A DNA stretch of 64,000 bases from JBKEDC01 sp047972995 (lineage in GTDB: Bacteria > Bacteroidota > Bacteroidia > Bacteroidales > Prolixibacteraceae). Under the pieces are notes generated by a model that worked only from the letters and a program-made list of their open reading frames with translations, was not told the origin of the DNA and did not search any database. Below, piece after piece: positions 15,671 to 23,477 of this stretch. The stretch is taken from assembly GCA_047972995.1 (NCBI GenBank), contig JBKEBD010000006.1, positions 1 to 64,000 on the forward strand, written 5' to 3'. Each line of letters opens with the position of its first letter. Positions within the stretch are counted from its first letter, which is position 1. Position numbers and translations under genes: made by a program.

Positions 15671-16435
15671 ATGAAAAATTTAGTTTATGGATTAATGTTC
15701 CTAGTGGGACTGACGGTGAGTTCGTGTAATAATGATGATGACGGTTATTCATTGGATGATTATGTAATTACAGCAGCAACTTACCATCAGCTAGATGGTG
15801 CTTACTATCTAGTGAATGACAATGGGGAAACTTTGTGGCCAGCGGCTAGCGATTTCATGTATTCTTCTTTTGAAGATGGAGATCGGGTGACGGTTAATTA
15901 CACTGTTTTGGGCGAAGACCCTGATGGGTATTACGATTACTATGTGAGTGTGAATGGCATGGAGCTTATGCTTACAAAGGATATGGTTATTTTCGATGAA
16001 ACAACCACCCAAGAGCAGCGAGACACCATTGGTAGTGACCCTATTGAGATTAACAATGCTTGGATTGCAGGCGACTACCTAACTTTGGTGTTTGAAATGC
16101 CACTATCATATACTACACATTTGGTAAATGTGGTAGATGATTTAGCGCTAGATAAAACAGATACAGGAGCTACAATTTTAGAATTGACACATAATGATTT
16201 TGATGCACCTTCAACAGGGTATTTTGGTTGGGGGATTGCTTCGTTCAACATTTCCGATTTAAAAAATCAAGCAGAAGGCGAAAACTCGATGGTGATTGCC
16301 TTACGTGCTACCGACGAGTATGGAGCTAAGGTTGATTATGCTACCACATTGCTCTATGAGTTTGATGGAGAAGGAGAGGTGGATTCGACATTGAAGAATT
16401 TTAAAACTCAAGGAACCAAAATCGATTTGAAATAA
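15671..16435 (+). CDS. NigD-like lipoprotein
   Basis: A 254-residue lipoprotein. The signal peptide ends in the lipobox VSSCNNDDDG (Cys19), followed by the acidic stretch that serves as an outer-surface export signal in Bacteroidetes. The body matches NigD-like proteins: an N-terminal OB-like beta domain (residues about 40-115, with GDRVTVNYTVLGEDPDGYYD) and a C-terminal beta-sandwich beginning INNAWIAGDYLTLVFEMPL. The first NigD was linked to immunity to the bacteriocin nigrescin, but most members, including this one, have no demonstrated role. It is monocistronic and convergent with the AraC-type gene. Confidence 0.88.
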   Translation: MKNLVYGLMFLVGLTVSSCNNDDDGYSLDDYVITAATYHQLDGAYYLVNDNGETLWPAASDFMYSSFEDGDRVTVNYTVLGEDPDGYYDYYVSVNGMELMLTKDMVIFDETTTQEQRDTIGSDPIEINNAWIAGDYLTLVFEMPLSYTTHLVNVVDDLALDKTDTGATILELTHNDFDAPSTGYFGWGIASFNISDLKNQAEGENSMVIALRATDEYGAKVDYATTLLYEFDGEGEVDSTLKNFKTQGTKIDLK

Positions 16436-16483
16436 AAAGACAAATGACACTACGCTAGGAAATATTGTAGTTCATCGCACAAT

Positions 16484-16526
16484 AAAAACGCCGAAGTTCG
16501 AAATTATTTCGACCTCCGGCGTTTTT
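16484..16526. terminator. Bidirectional terminator between nigD-like and araC-like genes
   Basis: AAAAACGCCG (16484-16493) pairs with CGGCGTTTTT (16517-16526), with an inner TTCGAAAT/ATTTCGA stem. A-run and T-run flank it on both strands, so it suits both convergent genes. Confidence 0.85.
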
Positions 16527-16558
16527 TATGAGTGCACAATTGCTTTCTGTAGCAGAAT

Positions 16559-17488
16559 TTAATTTCTCGTAGAATATTTAGATGCTGCTTTACTGAATCG
16601 ATGTTCAGGAAGAATGCGGCGGAAATCAGATTGACTTTTTCTGATTTCGGAAGGAGAGCTTCCTATTTCTGCAGTACAAAATTTGCTGAATTGAGAGAGC
16701 GTGTTGAAGCCATTGTTAAAAGCAATTTCCTTAATAGGCTTTTGGCTCGAAATCAATTGGTAGTGTATAATTTTAGAACGTTGCAGCTTGAACCATCGAT
16801 AAGGCGTTGTATTGAATGTCTTTTTAAACGCAGCTACAAACGATTTCGGAGTCATATTTAACGATTCTGCCATATCGTTTGTTGAAGGATATTTCATCCA
16901 GTTTGTGCGCACATATTCCGAGAAATTAATATCCTCATTAGTGATTAAACGAAAGAAATTATAGACCACCTCAGGAGGATAATAAGTGTTGATACGCAAA
17001 AAGAATTCTTTGATTCTGTTTTTAAGAAAAATATGACAATCGAGTCTATCATTAAGGTATTGCTTCAAGTCGGTAATAGAGGAAAGCAATCGTTCGTGTA
17101 TGGGAATCCAAGTATATTTTGTATTTCTATTGGAGTTTACCAACTCTGGATTTTGGTTCACATAGTTTTTCAACGACGATAAACTAGATGGCTCAAAAAA
17201 CTGAACAATATTTTCGAGCTTGAAGATAATAAAGCTTGCATCTTTTACCACATCAAACGAGAAAAAGCTACCCGAGCACAGAAAAAAGGCAAGATCCTTT
17301 TGTGCAATTGTTTCTTGTGTATTGTTGAACGTAAGGTCAATCACACCATCAATGATGAAGATAATCTCATTGGTTTCGGCATAATATTTATACCGTTCAG
17401 CAGAGTAGAAATTTTTTAGGGTAACAGGAGGATTGGAATGTTTGTTGAGATTCACACAGCTAGTGTGTGTGCATTTGTAAAAGTTCAT
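16559..17488 (-). CDS. AraC-family transcriptional regulator
   Basis: A 309-residue regulator. The C-terminal 100 residues carry the two helix-turn-helix units of AraC: DMAESLNMTPKSFVAAFKKT (first) and IKEIAFNNGFNTLSQFSKFC (second), joined by the linker helix. The N-terminal 190 residues resemble the cupin-like sensing domain (IDGVIDLTFNNTQ and onward). The ligand and targets are unknown. It is monocistronic. Closest context is the convergent NigD-like gene; there is no adjacent transporter or enzyme that would suggest a target. Confidence 0.9.
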   Translation of the reverse strand: MNFYKCTHTSCVNLNKHSNPPVTLKNFYSAERYKYYAETNEIIFIIDGVIDLTFNNTQETIAQKDLAFFLCSGSFFSFDVVKDASFIIFKLENIVQFFEPSSLSSLKNYVNQNPELVNSNRNTKYTWIPIHERLLSSITDLKQYLNDRLDCHIFLKNRIKEFFLRINTYYPPEVVYNFFRLITNEDINFSEYVRTNWMKYPSTNDMAESLNMTPKSFVAAFKKTFNTTPYRWFKLQRSKIIHYQLISSQKPIKEIAFNNGFNTLSQFSKFCTAEIGSSPSEIRKSQSDFRRILPEHRFSKAASKYSTRN

Positions 17489-17906
17489 AGCAATAAAATA
17501 TTTTCATAGTAGTGTTAACGGTAAAGATATAATATTTAGTTATGCGCTTTATAGATGAAAAGAGATTTATGCTATTGTTTTTTTAATTTACAACTTATTA
17601 ACCTAAAGACAAAAACGTTACCTCCTGTTTGGTGAAATCTAATCCGAGTGTAGAAAACTTTACTATTGTCTTTTTTGTAGCTAGCCTTTTGGCAAAAGCA
17701 TGGTGTTTAATTTCAAAAAATGAATCTGTTGGAGGAATTAGTACGTATTCAAATGGGATTCGTATGGTAATTCAATGCTGAAAGTAAGTTAATGCGCTTA
17801 TTTTAAGTTGTATTCAGCTAGATGGCCTAGTTAATTCAGGCGTAGTTTCTCAATCTTTTTGTGATAACTGGCACAAAAACCAACTTGGAATTGGTTCTTG
17901 TGGTTT
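17489..17906. other. Intergenic region, no gene seen
   Basis: About 420 bases of AT-rich sequence upstream of the AraC-type gene. All frames are closed by frequent stops. The only ordered feature is the tandem repeat that follows it. Confidence 0.5.
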
Positions 17907-18090
17907 AAATGTTACTTTACAGAAAGCAGAATTGTACTATTTCAGCTTAAAAAAACCGTTAACCAAAAAATGAGCCCTGCTTTTTGACTCAAATATTACT
18001 TTATAGAAAGCAGAATTGTACTATTTCAGCTTAAACAAACCGTTAACCAAAAAATGACTTCTGTTTTTTGGCTTAAATATTACTTTACGA
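17907..18090. repeat. 84-bp tandem repeat, 2.2 copies
   Basis: Copies start at 17907, 17991 and 18075 (partial). Each opens AAATnTTACTTTA, continues GAAAGCAGAATTGTACTATT and CAGCTTAAA, then ACCGTTAACCAAAAAATGA and a T-run. Copies 1 and 2 are nearly identical through their middle 60 bp and differ at their ends. Weak similarity between halves suggests an original unit near 42 bp. No coding frame spans it. Confidence 0.8.
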
Positions 18091-18177
18091 AAAGCCACAT
18101 GATGTCTTTTTCAACTCTGAATTGATGTTTTTAAGCTTAAATAGGGGATAAGCTAGCGAAATAGTTGAGTATATAGG

Positions 18178-18645
18178 TTATTTGCACAAGTCCAAAATAG
18201 CTTGGTGTTCCATACGACAGATACGCCAATTTTCTTCGAAGTTAGCACCTAATTGAGCATAGAATGCTTTGCCTTTATCATTGCCAATAGAAACTTCCCA
18301 ATCAATACGTCGCGTGTTAGTGTCGAGCGCCACCTGAGCTAGAGCTTTAAACAATTGGCTTCCGATTCCTTTTCCACGAGTTTGTTCACTCACCACTAAA
18401 TCTTCCAAATGCAGTGTTTTTCCAACCCAAGTAGAAACACGATAATAATATAAGGCTATGCCTTGAATTTTGTTGTGTTCTTCAGCCACTAAGGCGAATA
18501 AACAGGGGAAATCGCCAAACAGATATTCTGCTACATCGTTTTCTTGTAGTTCTACTTTATCAAGGGCATCTTCATTGGCAGCAAGAGCCATGATGAGTTC
18601 CCATATTTGAGGTAAATCTGTTTTTTGAGCGTGACGGATATTCAT
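18178..18645 (-). CDS. GNAT-family N-acetyltransferase
   Basis: A 155-residue acetyltransferase of the GNAT fold. The acetyl-CoA loop is EQTRGKGIGSQLFKALAQVA (residues about 88-107), the preceding strand is LHLEDLVVS, and the C-terminal WEVSIGNDKGKAFYAQLGA matches the end of the fold. It resembles the diamine/thialysine acetyltransferase subgroup, where the start is typically IRHAQKTDLPQIWELI, but the substrate is not certain. The Hpt gene upstream has its own terminator, so this gene may be separately expressed. Confidence 0.85.
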   Translation of the reverse strand: MNIRHAQKTDLPQIWELIMALAANEDALDKVELQENDVAEYLFGDFPCLFALVAEEHNKIQGIALYYYRVSTWVGKTLHLEDLVVSEQTRGKGIGSQLFKALAQVALDTNTRRIDWEVSIGNDKGKAFYAQLGANFEENWRICRMEHQAILDLCK

Positions 18646-18674
18646 TTTTAGGTATGATTAGATTGTATGAAATA

Positions 18675-18704
18675 AATAAGGAAGGACAAGAGCCCTTCCT
18701 TATT
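18675..18704 (-). terminator. Terminator between the Hpt and GNAT genes
   Basis: AATAAGGAAGG (18675-18685) and CCTTCCTTATT (18694-18704) form a perfect 11-bp stem. It lies 12 bp after the Hpt stop codon; a T-rich stretch (TATTT) follows on the minus strand and a stronger one on the plus strand. Confidence 0.7.
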
Positions 18705-18716
18705 TTGTGTTTTTAT

Positions 18717-19070
18717 TTATAAACTGGCCAAATCACCTTTCAACTCAATGATAGCTTGATCACACTGCGTATCATATAATTCAAGATAAGAATGGTAAGA
18801 CTCAATATCTTCGAGTTTCTGCGTTTTAAGTTGTAGGTCTTTAAGCTTCCATCCCAACTCTTCCATCCCGAAAATTAGCACTGACGACTTAGCCTTATGC
18901 GCCAATTCACCCAACTCTTTCCACTTTTGAGCATCGCAATATTCTTTTAGTCCACCTCTAAATTCTTCGATTTGTAATAAGAACATTTCAATCATCTCTC
19001 GGGTGAAATCAGGGTCACCACCAGTCATTTCATTTAAGTATTCTAAGTTAGTAAATCTATCTGTGCTCAT
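18717..19070 (-). CDS. Stand-alone Hpt (histidine phosphotransfer) protein
   Basis: A 117-residue single-domain protein. The phosphorylated histidine is His58 in GELAHKAKSSVLIFGM, the classic Hpt HxxKxxS/A pattern, within a four-helix bundle (helix 1 around FTREMIEMFLLQI). It would relay phosphate between a hybrid histidine kinase and a response regulator. No kinase or regulator gene is nearby, so the partners lie outside the window. Confidence 0.88.
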   Translation of the reverse strand: MSTDRFTNLEYLNEMTGGDPDFTREMIEMFLLQIEEFRGGLKEYCDAQKWKELGELAHKAKSSVLIFGMEELGWKLKDLQLKTQKLEDIESYHSYLELYDTQCDQAIIELKGDLASL

Positions 19071-19193
19071 ATTTTATTAAATTGCATTTTTGCAAAAGTG
19101 TAAAAAAAACTATAACAAACGATGAAATGAAACATTTAATCTTGTAAATTCGCCGTAGTTTTAAAAAATATTCAACATACGCGGCATTTTGCA

Positions 19194-19223
19194 TTGACTT
19201 TAATCAAAGCGTTGCTAGTTTAG
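19194..19223 (+). promoter_or_regulatory. Promoter of gcvT
   Basis: TTG (19194-19196), 19 bp, TAGTTTAG (19216-19223): one mismatch to the TAnnTTTG consensus with correct spacing. It gives a leader of about 50 nt. Confidence 0.55.
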
Positions 19224-19279
19224 GCTGACTAATTTCAACATAAAAAGCGTATGACAAATAAAAATAAATTTATAACCAC

Positions 19280-20362
19280 ATGAAGAAAACAGTTTTTAAT
19301 CAGTTGCACCAAGAAATGGGTGGGAAATTAGTGCCTTTCGCAGGTTTTGAAATGCCTGTAGAATTTGCTGGAATTAAAGTGGAACACATGAAAGTGAGAG
19401 AATCTGTTGGTGTTTTCGATGTGTCGCACATGGGTGAGTTTTGGGTGAAAGGTCCTAAAGCTTTCGAGTTAGTACAATCGGTGACAACCAATGATATTTC
19501 AACCTTGAAATTAGGGCAAGCACAGTATTCATGTTTGCCTAATGGCAAAGGTGGAATTATCGACGATTTATTGGTGTATTACTATGCAGAGGAAAAATAT
19601 CTTTTAGTAGTAAATGCTTCTAATATCGACAAAGATTGGGCATGGATTTCTTCGCAAAATACCATGGGTGCCGAATTAGAAAATGCATCAGATAAGATTT
19701 CACAGCTTGCTATTCAAGGACCTAAAGCCACAGAAGTGTTGCAAAAATTAACCGATGTAGATTTGGCGTCTATTCCATATTATCATTTTACTACAGGCAA
19801 ATTTGCTGAGGTAGAAAATGTAATTATATCGGCCACAGGATACACTGGGGCAGGTGGTTTTGAACTATATTTCTATAATGACGCTGCCGAAGCAATTTAT
19901 GCAGCGATATTCGAAGCAGGCAATGAGTTCGATATTCAACCTATAGGATTGGGTGCACGCGATACACTCCGATTAGAAAAAGGGTTCTGTCTTTATGGTA
20001 ATGACATTGACGATACTACTTCGCCTATCGAAGCTGGTTTAGGCTGGATTACAAAATTCAACGATCGCAATAATTTCGTTGACAAAGAACGTTTCTTGCT
20101 TCAAAAAGAAGAGGGAGTTTCTAGAAGATTACGCGGTTTTGAAATGATCGACCGAGGTATTCCCCGCCATGGCTATGAATTGTTCGATGCCGAAGGAAAT
20201 ATAATAGGTGTTGTTACATCAGGAACTCAGTCGCCATGCTTGAATAAGGGCATCGGCATGGCCTATGTAGCATCGGAGTATGCTGCTTTGGGCACTGAAA
20301 TCTACGTGGGTGTACGTAATAAAATGCTGAAAGCTCAAGTAGTGAAAATGCCATTTGTGTAA
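19280..20362 (+). CDS. gcvT: Aminomethyltransferase, T protein of the glycine cleavage system
   Basis: Transfers the methylene group of the lipoyl-bound aminomethyl to tetrahydrofolate, releasing ammonia. The 360-residue protein is of normal length. The N-terminal folate-binding domain opens LVPFAGFEMPVEFAGIKVEH and VGVFDVSHMGEF; the family motif ATGYTGAGGFELYF is at about residues 190-203. The C-terminal barrel domain ends LGTEIYVGVRNKMLKAQVVK. P and H protein genes are not adjacent, so the system is encoded in scattered loci. A bidirectional terminator follows. Confidence 0.95.
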   Translation: MKKTVFNQLHQEMGGKLVPFAGFEMPVEFAGIKVEHMKVRESVGVFDVSHMGEFWVKGPKAFELVQSVTTNDISTLKLGQAQYSCLPNGKGGIIDDLLVYYYAEEKYLLVVNASNIDKDWAWISSQNTMGAELENASDKISQLAIQGPKATEVLQKLTDVDLASIPYYHFTTGKFAEVENVIISATGYTGAGGFELYFYNDAAEAIYAAIFEAGNEFDIQPIGLGARDTLRLEKGFCLYGNDIDDTTSPIEAGLGWITKFNDRNNFVDKERFLLQKEEGVSRRLRGFEMIDRGIPRHGYELFDAEGNIIGVVTSGTQSPCLNKGIGMAYVASEYAALGTEIYVGVRNKMLKAQVVKMPFV

Positions 20363-20376
20363 CTGCAAGATAAATA

Positions 20377-20414
20377 AAAACACCTCCATTGGCTTATGTC
20401 AGTGGAGGTGTTTT
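20377..20414. terminator. Bidirectional terminator between gcvT and the Crp/Fnr gene
   Basis: AAAACACCTCCA (20377-20388) pairs with TGGAGGTGTTTT (20403-20414): a perfect 12-bp stem with A- and T-runs at both ends, between convergent genes. Confidence 0.88.
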
Positions 20415-20417
20415 CAT

Positions 20418-21089
20418 TTATTGTTGCAGTATTTGTTGCAAGGCAGCCTTATCAAGAATATAAATGCTGCGCCCGTCTATTCTAATGATTCTTTCTTTAC
20501 TCAACTCTGCAAAAGCTTTGGTGAGTGGTGGTCTTGCCACAGCAAAGTAATCGGCTAGCTTGGCTTGAGTCATTGGGAGATTAAAGTTTCGAAGTTCATC
20601 GCTAGCTAACTCAAGCAGATATTTTGCAAGCTTCTGCTTAATGGTGCGCAAAGACAGCAATTGAATGCGTTTAGCAAGGAATTGAGTGCGCGAAGAAATG
20701 ATGTCAAGAAAATTTACCATCAGCTGCTGATTGCTATGCAGCATCTTCTGAAATTCTACATTTTCAATTTGAATTAGTTCCACATTGGTGTTCGACACCA
20801 CATTCACAGGATAGCTATTCTGGTTTCCAAAAATAAAACTAGGTGCAAGAAGTTTGGGAGCATCAAGCTTGGCAACCTGTGTTACCTTTTCGCCTTTCCA
20901 TATTTCGGTACGCACTGAACCTACAACGAGCAGCTTAACATCATTGAGCCTATCGCCTTCATTTGCTATCGCTTGTTCTTTATCGTGTTTTTGTAATTTG
21001 AAATGAATTATTGAGAATAATTCATCTACTTCTTTTTGCTCTATGCCTTTAAAAAGAGGCATATGTCCTACAAAGTCAAAAATTTCCAT
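20418..21089 (-). CDS. Crp/Fnr-family regulator, probably controlling hcp
   Basis: A 223-residue regulator. Residues about 10-125 are the cyclic-nucleotide-type beta-barrel, then a dimer helix (about 130-160), and a C-terminal winged helix with TQAKLADYFAVARPPLTKAF as the recognition unit. It contains no cysteine, so it cannot hold an FNR-type iron-sulphur cluster through cysteines; in HcpR-type regulators sensing can be by haem or other means. It is divergent from hcp with 87 bp between start codons, and a palindrome suited to this family lies in that gap. HcpR-like function is inferred from that arrangement. Confidence 0.85.
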   Translation of the reverse strand: MEIFDFVGHMPLFKGIEQKEVDELFSIIHFKLQKHDKEQAIANEGDRLNDVKLLVVGSVRTEIWKGEKVTQVAKLDAPKLLAPSFIFGNQNSYPVNVVSNTNVELIQIENVEFQKMLHSNQQLMVNFLDIISSRTQFLAKRIQLLSLRTIKQKLAKYLLELASDELRNFNLPMTQAKLADYFAVARPPLTKAFAELSKERIIRIDGRSIYILDKAALQQILQQ

Positions 21090-21103
21090 AAAATCATTGT
21101 TTG

Positions 21104-21147
21104 GTAATAGCTATTACATTGTTTCTAACATTGCAAGGGTAGTTTTG
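21104..21147 (+). promoter_or_regulatory. hcp promoter with an upstream Crp/Fnr-type palindrome
   Basis: TTG (21119-21121), 18 bp, TAGTTTTG (21140-21147) forms the core promoter. A perfect 14-bp palindrome GTAATAGCTATTAC (21104-21117) ends just before the -33 element, its centre about 43 bp before the predicted start site. Crp/Fnr-family activators commonly bind near -41.5, so this is the likely binding site of the divergent regulator. Confidence 0.65.
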
Positions 21148-21176
21148 TTTCATCAAATAATCAAAAAAAGGATGTT

Positions 21177-22823
21177 ATGGAGAATATGTTTTGTTTTCAA
21201 TGTCAGGAAGCAGCAAAAGGCACAGGTTGCACAATTAAAGGAGTGTGCGGAAAAACAAGCGATGTAGCCAGTTTGCAAGACACTTTGCTTTTTGTGCTGA
21301 AAGGTATTGCTGTGCTCAATCAAGAATTAGAAAGCTTGCACAAGGCGGATGAACGAGTGACCAAAGAGCTTTTCAATGGCTTGTTTAGCACTATTACCAA
21401 TGCCAATTTCAATCACACGGCTTTTGTTATTCGCATTAAACAAGCCTTGCACTTACGCAATCATCTTCGCGCAAAGTTGAAAGAGGAAGGCGTTGCACTT
21501 CCTGCTTTTGAAGCAGTGCATTGGGATGCCAACACTTCAGAAGAATTTGAAGCAAAGGCAAAAGAAGTGGGTGTTTTGAGCGAAACAAATGAAGACGTTC
21601 GCTCGCTCAAAGAACTAATCATCTACGGATTGAAAGGAATGGCAGCTTATGCAGAGCACGCTTATAATTTAGGTGAAGTAAATGCAGAGGTATTCCAATT
21701 CATGCAGCGAGCTTTGGTAGCTACTACGCAAGAGCTTTCAGTAGATGAGTTGGTGGCGCTAACCTTAGAAACGGGTAAATATGGTGTAGATGTAATGGCG
21801 TTGCTTGACAAGGCAAACACATCAGCCTATGGTAATCCGCAAGCTACGAAAGTGAACATCGGGGTGAAACAAAATCCGGGCATCTTGGTTTCGGGTCACG
21901 ACCTACGCGATTTAGAAGATTTGCTTATGCAAACCGAAGGTACTGGCGTAGATATTTATACACATTCAGAGATGTTGCCAGCACATTACTATCCAGAATT
22001 AAAGAAATATACTCACCTAGTAGGAAACTATGGTAATGCTTGGTGGCAACAAGATAAGGAGTTCGAAAGCTTCAATGGTCCAATTTTATTTACGACGAAC
22101 TGTATTGTTCCACCGAGAAAGAATGCCACTTACACCGATAAAATCTATACTACAGGGGCAAGTGGTTTGAGTGCTGCTATTCATATTGCTGATCGTCAAA
22201 CAGGCAAAATGAAAGACTTCTCAGTTTTGATTGCTCATGCAAAACAGTGTGCTGCACCATTAGCGATTGAAGAAGGGGAGATTACAGGAGGATTTGCTCA
22301 CAATCAAGTGTTTGAATTGGCAGAACTTATTGTAGAAGCTGTAAAAACAGGAGCAATTAAAAAGTTCTTTGTTATGGCAGGTTGCGATGGGCGTATGAAA
22401 GGGCGTGACTATTACACTCAATTTGCAGAAGAATTACCTCAAGATGCAGTTATTCTTACAGCAGGTTGTGCAAAGTATCGCTACAATAAATTGCCTTTAG
22501 GCGATATTAATGGCATTCCTCGGGTAATTGATGCAGGGCAATGTAATGACTCTTATTCATTGGCTGTAATAGCATTGAAGCTGAAGGAAATCTTCGAATT
22601 GGAAGATATCAATGAGCTACCTATAGCCTATAACATTGCATGGTATGAGCAGAAGGCAGTGATTGTACTTTTAGCTCTGTTGTATTTGGGTGTGAAGAAC
22701 ATTCACCTCGGACCAACGTTGCCCGCCTTCCTTTCGCCTAATGTGGCAAATGTGCTAATTGAAAACTTCGGCATTGCAGGCATTACATCGGTAGAAGAGG
22801 ATATGAAGATTTTTGGATTGTAA
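21177..22823 (+). CDS. hcp: Hydroxylamine reductase / hybrid-cluster protein
   Basis: A cytoplasmic hybrid-cluster protein that acts in nitric oxide/hydroxylamine detoxification. The 548-residue protein has Cys6, Cys9, Cys18 and Cys24, the CX2CX8CX5C spacing of class I (strict-anaerobe) proteins binding a [4Fe-4S] cluster. The hybrid-cluster ligands are in ILVSGHDLRDL, FTTNCIVPP, VMAGCDG, LTAGCAKYRYNK and VIDAGQCND. ATG 21177 follows a purine-rich AAAAAAAGGA. The adjacent hemerythrin gene follows after 21 bp, and a divergent Crp/Fnr-type regulator lies upstream. Confidence 0.95.
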   Translation: MENMFCFQCQEAAKGTGCTIKGVCGKTSDVASLQDTLLFVLKGIAVLNQELESLHKADERVTKELFNGLFSTITNANFNHTAFVIRIKQALHLRNHLRAKLKEEGVALPAFEAVHWDANTSEEFEAKAKEVGVLSETNEDVRSLKELIIYGLKGMAAYAEHAYNLGEVNAEVFQFMQRALVATTQELSVDELVALTLETGKYGVDVMALLDKANTSAYGNPQATKVNIGVKQNPGILVSGHDLRDLEDLLMQTEGTGVDIYTHSEMLPAHYYPELKKYTHLVGNYGNAWWQQDKEFESFNGPILFTTNCIVPPRKNATYTDKIYTTGASGLSAAIHIADRQTGKMKDFSVLIAHAKQCAAPLAIEEGEITGGFAHNQVFELAELIVEAVKTGAIKKFFVMAGCDGRMKGRDYYTQFAEELPQDAVILTAGCAKYRYNKLPLGDINGIPRVIDAGQCNDSYSLAVIALKLKEIFELEDINELPIAYNIAWYEQKAVIVLLALLYLGVKNIHLGPTLPAFLSPNVANVLIENFGIAGITSVEEDMKIFGL

Positions 22824-22844
22824 AATGACAAAAGATTTTGAAAT

Positions 22845-23362
22845 ATGATAGACATAACACAGACTTTAAAAGACGAGCACCAAAACATCTTGCGCGTCTT
22901 GCAATTGGCAGAACACAAATGCACAAATATTGAAAATGGATCAGCTATTGATGCTGAATTCTTTCATAAGCTTTTTGACTTTATTTCTATTTATTCCGAT
23001 AAGTTTCATCATGCAAAGGAGGAAGATATTCTCTTCAAAGCAATGCTTAAAATGAAGATAATCTACATTGTAATCCAGTGCCTGTAATGCTTTATGAGCA
23101 TGAAGAAGGACGGAGGTGCCTAGCGCAAATGCGCGAAGCATTGGCTGAAGATCAAGTCGAGAAATTGTGTTTTTCTACACGAGCTTATGTAGAATTGTTA
23201 GCCAACCACATTTATAAGGAAGATCAAGTTCTTTATCCAATGGCGGAAGAAGCGATTAGCGATGAAGAAAAGCAAGTCATCAATCAGCAATATGAGCAAG
23301 CCGAGCATAACGTGAAAGCTACCTATGATGTAGAAAGGATAGCTGTGCTAGGTATGGACTAA
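22845..23362 (+). pseudogene. Hemerythrin-domain protein with a one-base frameshift
   Basis: The first frame (ATG 22845) reads TLKDEHQNILRVLQLAEHKC and KFHHAKEEDILFKAML, the N-terminal half of a hemerythrin four-helix bundle with its His and Glu ligands. It then leaves the family at the A-run 23049-23052 and stops at 23087. Shifting frame by one base there gives NEDNLHCNPVPVMLYEHEEG, then ANHIYKEDQVLYPMAEE, which completes the di-iron site. The pattern is one A missing from the A-run. Hemerythrins of this kind bind oxygen or nitric oxide and would fit with hcp just upstream. It may be a mutation, a sequencing error or slippage-based switching. Confidence 0.85.
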
Positions 23363-23396
23363 ATTATTAAAATCAGAATCTAGATGGAGCGAAAAT

Positions 23397-23438
23397 AAAA
23401 AATCCTACAACACTTAACAAGTAGTTGTAGGATTTTTT
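23397..23438. terminator. Bidirectional terminator between the hemerythrin gene and yidC
   Basis: AAAAAATCCTACAAC (23397-23411) pairs with GTTGTAGGATTTTTT (23424-23438), a perfect 15-bp pairing with A- and T-runs, between convergent genes. Confidence 0.9.
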
Positions 23439-23477
23439 GTTGGTATATTTTAGGGAGAAACTATCTCCTTTAATATT

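Noticed and set aside
17907..18090. CRISPR array
   Set aside because: Copies are directly adjacent with no unique spacers, and no cas genes are nearby.
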